Below the pieces are notes generated by a model that was not told the DNA's origin, ran no database searches, and saw nothing but the letters and a program-made list of their open reading frames with translations. A stretch of DNA of 64,000 nt from positions 62,001 through 126,000 of the forward strand of contig JAKQKQ010000005.1 in the NCBI GenBank assembly GCA_029560585.1, read 5' to 3'. This document shows, one piece after another, positions 17,662 to 24,796 of this stretch. This DNA is from Verrucomicrobiota bacterium. GTDB lineage: Bacteria > Verrucomicrobiota > Verrucomicrobiia > JADLBR01. The position numbers were made by a program, and so were the translations under genes. Numbering within the stretch: the stretch's first letter is position 1; each line of letters starts with the position of its first letter.

Positions 17662-18545
17662 GGTGCCTCCCTCAGTTTAGCAGATCCGGGTTTCAAATTC
17701 TCCCCCATGTTGTTGTGACGGTTCGACGAGCTGCCGGGGCAGTCTATTCGAACATCCGATGAGTAAACAAGACGTCGTGTGTAGGGATGCGTTGGCTCGT
17801 GCAATATCGTATTTGGAACACCCGTCTCGACAATCTGCCCGGCGAGCATCACGGCGACCCTGTCGCACAGCGCGGAGACCGCGCGGATATCGTGGGAGAT
17901 GAAGAGGAGTGTCATTCCGAATTCATGCCGAACCTCGGCCAGCAGCGTCAAGATCTCGCACTGCGTGGTTACATCGAGGGCACTCGTGGGTTCGTCGGCA
18001 ATCAGCAGTTTCGGGCGGCAAGCGAGCGCCATGGCGATCATCACGCGCTGACACATACCGCCGCTGAGCTGGTGCGGGTAGCAGCGGTAGCAGCGATCGG
18101 GCTCTCGGAGGTGGACGGCATCCAACAGGCGAAGCACCTCCGCCCTGGCCGCATCGCCCACAAGGTTGCGGTGCAGCTTCAGCACCCATTCGACTTGGTG
18201 CCCTACCCGATAGACTGGATTCAGCGAGGCCTGGGGATCTTGAAAGATCATGGCGAGTTCTTTGCCCCGGATTGGGCGGAGGCTTTCTTCGGAAAGACCC
18301 TGTACTTGCCGCCCTTGCCAGGAAATGCGGCCTGAGACGATACGGCCATTTTGGGGCAGCAGGCCAAGGATCGAATGCGAGAGAACGGTCTTGCCGGACC
18401 CCGACTCCCCAACCAAGCCTAGCACCTCTCCTTCACCGATCGACAAGGAGACCCCGTCAAGGGCACGGTGGGACGTGGGCTTGCCCGCGTCGAAATCGAC
18501 GGTCAATCCTTCCACTCGAAGGAGGCTGTGGTTGTCTTCGGTCAT
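17649..18545 (-). CDS. Peptide ABC transporter ATP-binding protein (DppD/OppD type)
   Basis: 298 aa from the ATG at 18545, chosen because AAGGA lies 8 bp upstream; an in-frame extension to 18659 would run through the operator and promoter. It shows Walker A GESGSGKT, Q-loop IFQDPQASLNPV, signature LSGGM, Walker B LLIADEPTSALD and H-loop FISHD, then the oligopeptide-type C-terminus (HEPTHPYTRRL). Only one ATPase is present, whereas Dpp/Opp systems usually have two, so it may work as a homodimer. The final 35 residues lack the CxxxxxC metal-binding tail often seen in the family. First gene of the 15-gene unit. Confidence 0.92.
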   Translation of the reverse strand: MTEDNHSLLRVEGLTVDFDAGKPTSHRALDGVSLSIGEGEVLGLVGESGSGKTVLSHSILGLLPQNGRIVSGRISWQGRQVQGLSEESLRPIRGKELAMIFQDPQASLNPVYRVGHQVEWVLKLHRNLVGDAARAEVLRLLDAVHLREPDRCYRCYPHQLSGGMCQRVMIAMALACRPKLLIADEPTSALDVTTQCEILTLLAEVRHEFGMTLLFISHDIRAVSALCDRVAVMLAGQIVETGVPNTILHEPTHPYTRRLVYSSDVRIDCPGSSSNRHNNMGENLKPGSAKLREAPCQP

Positions 18546-18582
18546 TTTCGGTCCTTGGATAGACCTCTTCCTCAAAATATTG

Positions 18583-18603
18583 GCGTGACGGTCCTCGTCA
18601 CGC
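18583..18603 (-). promoter_or_regulatory. Palindromic GTCACGC operator upstream of transporter operon
   Basis: A perfect inverted repeat with 8-bp arms, GCGTGACG-N5-CGTCACGC, ends 37 bp before the ATG at 18545. Its arms are the same sequence as the half-sites in the five tandem boxes of this island. It would sit just downstream of the start point of the proposed promoter, a position typical for a repressor operator. Confidence 0.6.
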
Positions 18604-18618
18604 GGAACGCCCTCGTAA

Positions 18619-18646
18619 TCTGTATTCGTAACAATCTGACTGTCAA
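18619..18646 (-). promoter_or_regulatory. Candidate promoter of the 15-gene operon
   Basis: On the minus strand a perfect TTGACA lies at 18646-18641; 16 bp later is TACAGA (18624-18619), a weak -10 match. The expected start point is near 18612, just before the palindromic operator. The rest of the interval 18647-18892 shows no coding signal I can support. Confidence 0.35.
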
Positions 18647-18892
18647 CGAGAAATAGCATGATCGCTGCTTGCCGCTGTCGGAGCGCTCGGGCTCTGGACG
18701 AGGAGCGATGGTGTCATGTGGTGGGTTCTGGGGTCCATATGCGGGTTCTACGATGGTTCTCGGGGGCCGAGAACGCCGGGTCAGCCGGAGGCAAAGTCAA
18801 AGTGGCTCAAATTTGAGTGTCAGCAAGAGGAATAGGCGGTAGATCACGGGCCGCGGTTGACTTGTCCACGACACGACAGCGTGTCACCCCAT

Positions 18893-18920
18893 GTCATGCT
18901 CACGACGCGCGCTGTCACGC
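18893..18920 (+). promoter_or_regulatory. Paired GTCACGC-type box
   Basis: GTCATGC at 18893-18899 and GTCACGC at 18914-18920, period 21 bp, with ACGACG between them. An extra GTCACCC sits at 18883. The box faces right, 11 nt before the ATG at 18932. Confidence 0.5.
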
Positions 18921-18931
18921 CGTCATGGTTG

Positions 18932-19264
18932 ATGAACCCCACGACATCAGAATGCCATCAGGCGCCCCAAGAAAAACCCCACCCGCCCATCAGGACCGAC
19001 AACCGCTTCGAGGATGGAGCGGAGGAGACGGACGACTCTGGCCGAAAGACGGTTGAGTTCCGCGAAACTTCCGAACGATCCTTGGAAGTCGAAAACCGGA
19101 TCGAGAAGCCGCGACGGAAGTGGGGCTTCTCTTACCGTCTGATAGCGGTGCGTGCCGGCGGATCGGCAACTTCGGGGGCAGTGGCCCACGGGACTGCGGC
19201 AACCCGCACCCGAGAGATCCACGCCACAAGCGCCAAGAACAGCATCGAGAAGAAACTGCACTGA
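18932..19264 (+). CDS. Small hypothetical protein
   Basis: 110 aa, ending 10 bp before the GTG of the VirD4-like gene. The frame has strong G/C preference at third codon positions over its last 80 codons, unlike the other frames, and the product is charged (Glu/Arg rich) with no membrane segment or known motif. The start is uncertain; the ATG at 18932 follows a GTCACGC box. It may be co-transcribed with the ATPase gene. Confidence 0.4.
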   Translation: MNPTTSECHQAPQEKPHPPIRTDNRFEDGAEETDDSGRKTVEFRETSERSLEVENRIEKPRRKWGFSYRLIAVRAGGSATSGAVAHGTAATRTREIHATSAKNSIEKKLH

Positions 19265-19274
19265 GGCGACCACC

Positions 19275-21503
19275 GTGAACGCACCCGAATCTCAAATCCT
19301 GTCCGTTCTTCGACCAGGGGACACGATCCGATTCGCCCATCGTCCGGACGAAGACCGGCGAATCGATGTATCCATCGAAGGGTCTCCGGCCGAGGGAGGA
19401 GACGGGTTGCTTGAGGAACGGATGAGGCTCATCCTCGGTGAGTTGCGACGCCTGGGATATCTTTTCGGAGATCGAAGGCGTCAGCGGGCGGGTGCCACGG
19501 CTCAGATTGCGCGCCGACGGTCGCATCTCGGAAACTTGCAGCGGGTCCAGATACGCCCCGTTTTGAGCGAGTTTTCTCCGGTTCAGGACGCTGGCTTTGG
19601 CTTCGGCGCTGGCGAAGCATCCCATGCCATGTCCCCCCTGCGCCTTCCGAATCTGCTGAAGCCGGATACCGGGAAGGTCTTCGCATCCCTCACCGACCTG
19701 ATCTCCGGAGTCGAGGAGATCGCGGCGTTCGAGATGGAGTTCACCCGGTTCGATCTGGGGGCCGAATTTGTAAAACCGCTGGAGGATGCTCTTCGGCTTC
19801 ATTCTATCGCGAACCAGGTCGCGGGCTCGGCGTTAGGCAAGTCCAGCCTGCCCGAAATCATGATCGCTCTTTGGCTTTCCAGACGATCCGGCTGGCGTGT
19901 AACCATCCGGGCTCTCATTGAGCCAGGTGCATCGGTCCCTCATGCCGCGCTCGAGATGGCAGGTCGCGATCTGCTCTGTTGCGAATGTGAGGTGGTGAAT
20001 TGTGCCGATGGCGGACCTCGACGGGACGAATACGACCTCTCCGGCTGCTTCCCCAGGGGGTGGCCGTTTCCAGCCATCCTGCCGACCCCAGATTCGTCGG
20101 AGTCGCTCGTTGCCCGCCGCTTGCACAATCCCAGCATTCCGAACCTGCCGAAGGACGGTTTGGTGATAGGCGCGGCGGAAGGGGTCAAGGTGCGACTCCC
20201 CATCCAATCTCGCGACCGTCACACCTACATCGTTGGTGCCACGGGAACCGGCAAGAGCACGCTCCTGTCGCGGATGATCCGTGAGGACATCAAGCGCGGG
20301 GAAGGCGTCATCTTGCTCGATCCGCACGGAGACCTCTACCGGGAGGTCAGGGACACCGTCCCACCAAAGAGACGCAAGGACCTGTTCCTGATCGACCCAT
20401 GCGAGGAACGTGGCCTCCCGGGCCTCAACATCCTGGACATCCCGCCGTCGCGATTCCGCCACCGGCATGCGGCATTCCTGGTTGGCGAGCTGTTTCGGTT
20501 TTTCGACGAGATGTGGGACATGCGCGATGCAGGTGGCCCGATCTTCGAGATGTACTTTCGCAACACGCTGCTGCTGATGTGCCTCCAGGACGCCGGACCA
20601 TCAGTCCCGCGGGAGGGCGGACCCAAAATCACCGTTTTGAAATGGGAGGGTGCGGACGAACTGTTGCGCGAGATTCTTGGGAAAACACCCGCGACAAGTC
20701 CGGCAGAGTCCAGCGTGGTCGGCGACGAAGATTATCCATTGAACTTGGGCGACTTCACCAGGGTCATGACGGACGACAAGTTTCGCAAGGCACTGCTGAG
20801 GCGATGCCCTGAGAAGTCTGTTGTCCGGTTTTGGTCCGACGTGGCGGAAAAAACGACGGGCGATCACAGGCTGGCCAACTATGTTCCATATATCGTCTCG
20901 AAGATCAACGGCTTCGTCCAGACCGGCTTCGTCGCCGACATGCTCTGCTCGCGGAAAAACGACCTCCGGATCGGGGAGCGGATCGATCGCAAGGAGATCA
21001 TCCTGGTGAATTTGAACAAAGGACTGTTGGGAGCCTACGAGAGCCGGCTTCTAGGCACGATTTTAATGATGGAGCTCTTCGCGGCCGGCCTCGGACGGAG
21101 CGCCCGGCCGAAGTCGAAACGAACGCCGGTTAATGTCTACGTGGATGAGTTTCAGAATTTCGTCTCCGACAATGTAGCCGCGATGCTCTCCGAGGCCCGA
21201 AAGTTCGGGCTGCGTTTGACGCTGGCCAACCAGACGCTCGCGCAGCTCAAGGCCAACCCCGGCAAGCAGGATGTTCTCGAGACCGTTTTGGGCAACGTCG
21301 GGAACATCGTTCTTTTCCGGTTGGGCGTTCTGGATGCCGTCAGACTCCAGATGATTCTTGCGCCGTTCTCGCCGCAAGAGATGCAGGAGTTGCCCAACTA
21401 CCACGCCATGGTGAGGCTGCAGACGCGCGAGGGGCCGATCCGGCCCATTATCATGCGGGCCGCGACACCCCAGAAATGGAAGAAGGCGCACCGCTCGCGC
21501 TAG
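19275..21503 (+). CDS. VirD4/TraG-like DNA-transfer ATPase (HerA/FtsK superfamily)
   Basis: 742 aa from a GTG start at 19275 preceded by GAGG; a longer frame from 19152 would overlap the small upstream gene. Walker A GATGTGKST lies at about 321-329 and Walker B GVILLDPHGD at 344-353. The C-terminal half contains VNVYVDEFQNF and the arginine/sensor region ARKFGLRLTLANQTLAQL, as in type IV secretion coupling proteins. The N-terminal 290 residues are soluble, with no membrane helices, so it is not a classical membrane-anchored coupling protein. No relaxase or mating-pair genes are nearby. A DNA-translocating role in transfer or defence is possible. Confidence 0.85.
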   Translation: MNAPESQILSVLRPGDTIRFAHRPDEDRRIDVSIEGSPAEGGDGLLEERMRLILGELRRLGYLFGDRRRQRAGATAQIARRRSHLGNLQRVQIRPVLSEFSPVQDAGFGFGAGEASHAMSPLRLPNLLKPDTGKVFASLTDLISGVEEIAAFEMEFTRFDLGAEFVKPLEDALRLHSIANQVAGSALGKSSLPEIMIALWLSRRSGWRVTIRALIEPGASVPHAALEMAGRDLLCCECEVVNCADGGPRRDEYDLSGCFPRGWPFPAILPTPDSSESLVARRLHNPSIPNLPKDGLVIGAAEGVKVRLPIQSRDRHTYIVGATGTGKSTLLSRMIREDIKRGEGVILLDPHGDLYREVRDTVPPKRRKDLFLIDPCEERGLPGLNILDIPPSRFRHRHAAFLVGELFRFFDEMWDMRDAGGPIFEMYFRNTLLLMCLQDAGPSVPREGGPKITVLKWEGADELLREILGKTPATSPAESSVVGDEDYPLNLGDFTRVMTDDKFRKALLRRCPEKSVVRFWSDVAEKTTGDHRLANYVPYIVSKINGFVQTGFVADMLCSRKNDLRIGERIDRKEIILVNLNKGLLGAYESRLLGTILMMELFAAGLGRSARPKSKRTPVNVYVDEFQNFVSDNVAAMLSEARKFGLRLTLANQTLAQLKANPGKQDVLETVLGNVGNIVLFRLGVLDAVRLQMILAPFSPQEMQELPNYHAMVRLQTREGPIRPIIMRAATPQKWKKAHRSR

Positions 21504-21551
21504 CGGATCAAGGGTCGGTGGGCCTTAATCCCGATGAATGCGGCGTCTGCC

Positions 21552-21767
21552 CTACTCGCTGCCCGATGCCAAGGATCGGAATGCCTTGGCGATAGCTGCT
21601 TCGCCCTCCATTCCATCATCTGGGCGGTAGTGATTTGGGCCACAATCGTCGTCGCTGCAATCCGCACACTTGCACTGGCCGGCTTGGATGTCCGGGGATT
21701 CCTTAATTCCGACGGGCGTCTCGGATCTCGCAATTCCCGTTGTCTTTAGCTGTGGTGATGTGTACAT
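21552..21767 (-). CDS. Putative RiPP precursor: lasso-type leader with Cys-rich core
   Basis: 71 aa. AAGGAGG ends 5 nt before the ATG at 21767, the strongest ribosome site in the area. The start lies inside the last 22 bases of the radical SAM gene, so the two are translationally coupled. Residues 2-17 fit YxxPxLxxxGxxxxxT exactly (Y2, P5, L7, G11, T17), the leader pattern that RRE domains recognise in lasso peptides. A core CKCADCSDDDCGPNHYRPDD (residues 32-51) has four cysteines (C32, C34, C37, C42). A further 20 residues follow (EGEAAIAKAFRSLASGSE). No lasso cyclase or leader peptidase is in the window. The precursor role is inference. Confidence 0.7.
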   Translation of the reverse strand: MYTSPQLKTTGIARSETPVGIKESPDIQAGQCKCADCSDDDCGPNHYRPDDGMEGEAAIAKAFRSLASGSE

Positions 21768-22972
21768 AAGCACCTCCTTCTCATCGCCTCCTTATCATCG
21801 CGTTCTGTTGCTTGCTGCCATCCGGGTATCATGCATTCTCCGTCATAGATCGAATAGAATAGCGGGCAGCCACCCGCACACCATTTCTGCACCGGGCAAG
21901 ACATGCACTTGGTCGATGCATGACAATTTAGCGAATCGTAAAACTTATTAATCGGCTCACTATGAATATGGTCAAAAAGACTCATGCAGTCACCGAATTC
22001 ACTATCCATCATGCCTATCGGAAATCCGTATAGACTGTTGCAGGCTATGAGACGACCTGCCGGATCAAATACTAAGCCCGACCGATGCTGTAACTGGCAG
22101 GTGGTATTAAGCTGCTTTCGCTCGATAAGGCATGCGACGAAATCCTTAGGCCAAAGACATAGTGGCAATTTCAGTGAAAAACTGATTTGGCCGCCGAAGA
22201 GCGTATGCAATGGATGATAGGCGGCCAGGATGCCCTGGGCAAATGCTCTAGGATCGCTGGCGCGAGATCCCGAAGCGGTTCTGTTGTGGAAGGCTGGGGT
22301 GCTGGGGCTGATGCCAAGGTTTCTGGCACCGCAGGCAGCCGAGAATCGTGCGGTCTCGAGTAGGTCCACCGGATCGTTGCCGCTGAATACCACGCTTGCG
22401 CTGGAATCAGGAGCGTTCAAGGCACGCCGGAGCCCTCGCGCAACCTCCTCGAAATTCGAAGTCCCCGTCGCGTCGCGGAAGCTTTTCGGATTAAATGCCT
22501 TTATGGACACACTGATTCCGGAGCATGGTTGCGCCTTATAGGCCTCCCAAAATGGGTCTTCTGAAAAGCGGACCCCATTTGTGACAAGGGTCGTACGTAC
22601 ACCCAAGTCTTTGCAAACGCGGATGAATGAAAAGAGAGGCCGCCAGAGAGTCGGCTCGCCGCCGATCAAAATGACCTTCTTCACGCCAAGGGGTGTCGCG
22701 ATCTCAAGGAGCCGCGCCGCGGTTTCTAGTGACATTTCATCCCGATGGCTGTACTGGGCGCCTCGCACGTAGCACCAGGAACATCGGAGATTGCAGGCGC
22801 GATTAACATTCAACCATATCGCCCGGAGGCGGGCGCCCTGAGTTGGATGATCGAGGTGGGCAGGATGCGAGTCAAGCGGTGACGGGCTCGATTGGCGCGC
22901 GTGTTGGTCGAGAGCCCTCATTCGGTTAAATGCTCCCGCAAGTCGTGCAACACAGTCAAGCGCTTTCAACAT
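21746..22972 (-). CDS. Radical SAM/SPASM peptide maturase
   Basis: 408 aa from the ATG at 22972, which has GGAG 5 nt upstream; ATG 22987 is an alternative. CNLRCSWC near residue 60 binds the SAM 4Fe-4S cluster. The C-terminal 140 residues carry a SPASM-type set: a Cys pair bracketing LVFDPAGRLIAC, then a GDC, NC, KCMSCPVQKWCAGGCP and GEC series, enough for auxiliary Fe-S clusters. SPASM enzymes commonly install thioether or C-C crosslinks in ribosomal peptides. No PqqD-like RRE is visible at the N-terminus. It is isolated on the minus strand between two plus-strand genes and immediately precedes the Cys-rich peptide. A/T-richer codon use suggests separate acquisition. Confidence 0.88.
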   Translation of the reverse strand: MLKALDCVARLAGAFNRMRALDQHARQSSPSPLDSHPAHLDHPTQGARLRAIWLNVNRACNLRCSWCYVRGAQYSHRDEMSLETAARLLEIATPLGVKKVILIGGEPTLWRPLFSFIRVCKDLGVRTTLVTNGVRFSEDPFWEAYKAQPCSGISVSIKAFNPKSFRDATGTSNFEEVARGLRRALNAPDSSASVVFSGNDPVDLLETARFSAACGARNLGISPSTPAFHNRTASGSRASDPRAFAQGILAAYHPLHTLFGGQISFSLKLPLCLWPKDFVACLIERKQLNTTCQLQHRSGLVFDPAGRLIACNSLYGFPIGMMDSEFGDCMSLFDHIHSEPINKFYDSLNCHASTKCMSCPVQKWCAGGCPLFYSIYDGECMIPGWQQATERDDKEAMRRRCLCTHHHS

Positions 22973-23132
22973 CTCTACTCCGAGCATCTAGGCTTGGGAT
23001 TATTTGACGAGTGCCTCAAAGGTATTGGCTATCCTCGCTGGAAGGGTTCCGGTGGATTCGATGGCCGGGAGCGCGGGCCGAGTCAGTTCAGGTTCATGGG
23101 ATTCGTATCTGGCTGGAAACTCGACGAATATT

Positions 23133-23160
23133 GTCACGCGTATGACGACAACCGTCACGC
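23133..23160 (+). promoter_or_regulatory. Paired GTCACGC box 9 nt before a start codon
   Basis: GTCACGC at 23133-23139 and 23154-23160, period 21 bp, with TGACG between. The ATG at 23170 follows after 9 nt without a clear Shine-Dalgarno. The stretch 22973-23132 upstream shows no gene I can support; it probably holds the leftward promoter of the radical SAM gene. Confidence 0.6.
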
Positions 23161-23169
23161 CTCTGGGGT

Positions 23170-23424
23170 ATGGAAACCATGCCCACCACCGCCAGCCGGA
23201 CGAGCCCGAACACCCGCGTCCCAAATCCCGGCAAGCTCGCCTATTGGGCCAGCGTGAAGCGCTGTCTCGCGCGCCTGGATGAATCTGTAGAGATCCTCCA
23301 CGTAAACGGTCAGATCGAACGGTTTGTCGGCAGGGATCGCAGGATCGTCGATCTCCCCGAAGTCCGCGGGCGGGTCCTATGCCGTCACGCGGAGGACGCA
23401 CACCGTCACGCCATTGCAGCATGA
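23170..23424 (+). CDS. Small hypothetical protein, 84 aa
   Basis: Strong G/C preference at third positions supports coding. The product is soluble, with LAYWASVKRCLARLD and VEILHVNGQIERFVGRDRRIVDLPEV in the middle; no family recognised. The second paired box (23384-23411) lies inside its 3' end and there encodes the repeated RHAEDAHRHA. Its stop overlaps a following ATG (ATGA). Confidence 0.55.
   Translation: METMPTTASRTSPNTRVPNPGKLAYWASVKRCLARLDESVEILHVNGQIERFVGRDRRIVDLPEVRGRVLCRHAEDAHRHAIAA
23384..23411 (+). promoter_or_regulatory. Paired GTCACGC box 9 nt before a start codon
   Basis: GTCACGC at 23384-23390 and 23405-23411, period 21 bp, with GGACG between. It overlaps the end of the 84-aa gene and stops 9 nt before the ATG at 23421. 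It closely resembles the copy at 23133. Confidence 0.6.
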
Positions 23425-23486
23425 CCACGATCCGAAACAGCGAGCAGAGAGGGGGTGAAGCGACCATGGGCGATCTTGGAGGCTAA
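23421..23486 (+). CDS. Possible 21-aa microprotein
   Basis: ATG at 23421 overlaps the preceding stop (ATGA) and reads 21 codons to TAA at 23486. It could be a leader peptide for the operon beginning at 23608, or a chance frame; only its position after a conserved box argues for it. The rest of the interval to 23607 shows nothing recognisable. Confidence 0.2.
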   Translation: MTTIRNSEQRGGEATMGDLGG

Positions 23487-23607
23487 AATCCGAGAGGATT
23501 CCTGAGTCAGACTCGGGGCGAGGGCGGCCTGGCAACAGAACGGCCCTTATTGATAGACGACATCTCATGAAAGCAAACCTCCAGAAAGCAAAAAGAAACC
23601 GAAACTC

Positions 23608-23895
23608 ATGATGATCCTACTCCTACTCATTTTGCTCGGCTGCTGGTGCTGGTTTGGCGCCGGTCCCCTCTGCCTTCGCTGGCCGGTGATCGTGCTGCTG
23701 GTCCTGCTCACCTCGGACCACTGGGCGAGTCCGGCAGTGGCCGCCCAGCTCGATGCGCTCGCGGGACCCCTGCTGACGCTCGGTATCATGTTTTTCGGAC
23801 TGTGGATCATCGTCCGAGGGGCCTTCGGATGGCCCAGGTATCGGCGGTACTACGACCCCTACTACCGGAGGCGCTGGCATGACCGCCACTGGTGA
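23608..23895 (+). CDS. Small membrane protein
   Basis: 95 aa. Hydrophobic segments at about residues 2-16, 22-40 and 52-70 are followed by a very basic and aromatic tail (PRYRRYYDPYYRRRWHDRHW) that should face the cytoplasm. No family recognised. Two start codons lie in tandem (23608 and 23611). It overlaps the next gene by 17 bp, so it opens the plus-strand operon that runs to 29094. Confidence 0.65.
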   Translation: MMILLLLILLGCWCWFGAGPLCLRWPVIVLLVLLTSDHWASPAVAAQLDALAGPLLTLGIMFFGLWIIVRGAFGWPRYRRYYDPYYRRRWHDRHW

Positions 23896-24796
23896 GCCAG
23901 TAACGAATCCGGGTTTCGTCCGGTGCCCGACGTGCGGACGGCGGGCGGTCGCGAAAGGTGTCTGTTCCGCGTGCGGGACCCCGACAGAAGCCCCACTGCA
24001 TCAAATTGCTGTCGTCGAAGGGGGTCCCCTGGCTACAGCCTGCGCCCAAGCCGCCCTGATTTTTCCATCTCACGGAGCCGCTTCGATTCCACTTGCGTCT
24101 GCGGATCGGTGGCCCGTCGCGCCGGCGCGGGGAGTGAAGGAATCGGGCTTGCGATGCTCCAGGAATGAGGTCCGGGGCCGTGTGCTAATAGCCCGACAGG
24201 GTCCCCCAGAGCCCATGGACTTCGACCCATGGCGTTGGTTGGCCATACCGGTATGGGGACTCATCCTGCTCATCTCGCCGGTTGTTGGCGCTATCTGGAT
24301 CTGGCAATCCTCCGGATTCGTGCCGGCGCTTGGAATCGCCGTGGGTTCAATTGTGGTTTTGCGCTTCGTCTTCTCCGACCGACTGCTTCAGAGCTGGCAT
24401 TTGACTGCCGCGCTCAACGGCCAACATGTCGTCGAGCCGATGCCGGTGACGATGGTCAGGTTGCGATCTTGGGAAGGACACGAGGTGCAACTTCGGCTCA
24501 AGGGGCACAAGGCAGGAGGAACGATCTTCGAAGGAGACCGAATTCTAGCCACGGGCACATGGAGGGGGGGTGTCCTTCGGGTGCGCCTGATCAAGTGCGA
24601 GCGGACCGGCGCGACGATCATCCCGCGACAGCCAAGCGCCAAGACCCTGGCGCTGGCGGGCCTGTGCGTGCTGCTCGCGGGTGGTGCATGGCTTAGCTTT
24701 GTCGGAGTGCCTTGGGTCATCGGCGAGATGGGGGCATTTCGCAGGTCCATCGAACCACGCGTCCACGCATTTCGGCAACAGGATCGCGTCCCATGA
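23879..24796 (+). CDS. Zinc-ribbon membrane protein
   Basis: 305 aa. An N-terminal zinc ribbon has CPTC (C16, C19) and CSAC (C29, C32). Membrane helices are likely at about 120-142, 146-165 and 258-282. Between them lies a beta-rich domain (VEPMPVTMVRLRSWEGHEVQLRLKG, given here in part) of SH3/OB-like character. The gene ends in an ATGA overlap with the HerA-like ATPase. A membrane platform for that ATPase is plausible but not shown. Confidence 0.65.
   Translation: MTATGEPVTNPGFVRCPTCGRRAVAKGVCSACGTPTEAPLHQIAVVEGGPLATACAQAALIFPSHGAASIPLASADRWPVAPARGVKESGLRCSRNEVRGRVLIARQGPPEPMDFDPWRWLAIPVWGLILLISPVVGAIWIWQSSGFVPALGIAVGSIVVLRFVFSDRLLQSWHLTAALNGQHVVEPMPVTMVRLRSWEGHEVQLRLKGHKAGGTIFEGDRILATGTWRGGVLRVRLIKCERTGATIIPRQPSAKTLALAGLCVLLAGGAWLSFVGVPWVIGEMGAFRRSIEPRVHAFRQQDRVP

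Noticed and set aside
18990-19802. 270-aa minus-strand protein
   Set aside because: It is antisense to the start of the VirD4-like gene, has no motif and no ribosome site.
21552-21767. Complete lasso peptide cluster
   Set aside because: Only the leader pattern is lasso-like. No asparagine synthetase-like cyclase, no transglutaminase-like peptidase and no RRE gene is in the window, and the core is Cys-rich.
2098-23411. GTCACGC pairs as CRISPR or integron-type cassette sites
   Set aside because: Copies are few, scattered over 21 kb, lack regular spacers, and sit in fixed orientation just before start codons. No integrase or Cas gene was seen. Regulatory elements fit better, although the 285-aa and 84-aa genes are each bracketed by two copies.
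23000-23467. 155-aa minus-strand protein
   Set aside because: Arg/Trp/Gly-rich shadow composition, opposite to the strongly biased 84-aa frame and to the boxes at 23133 and 23384.
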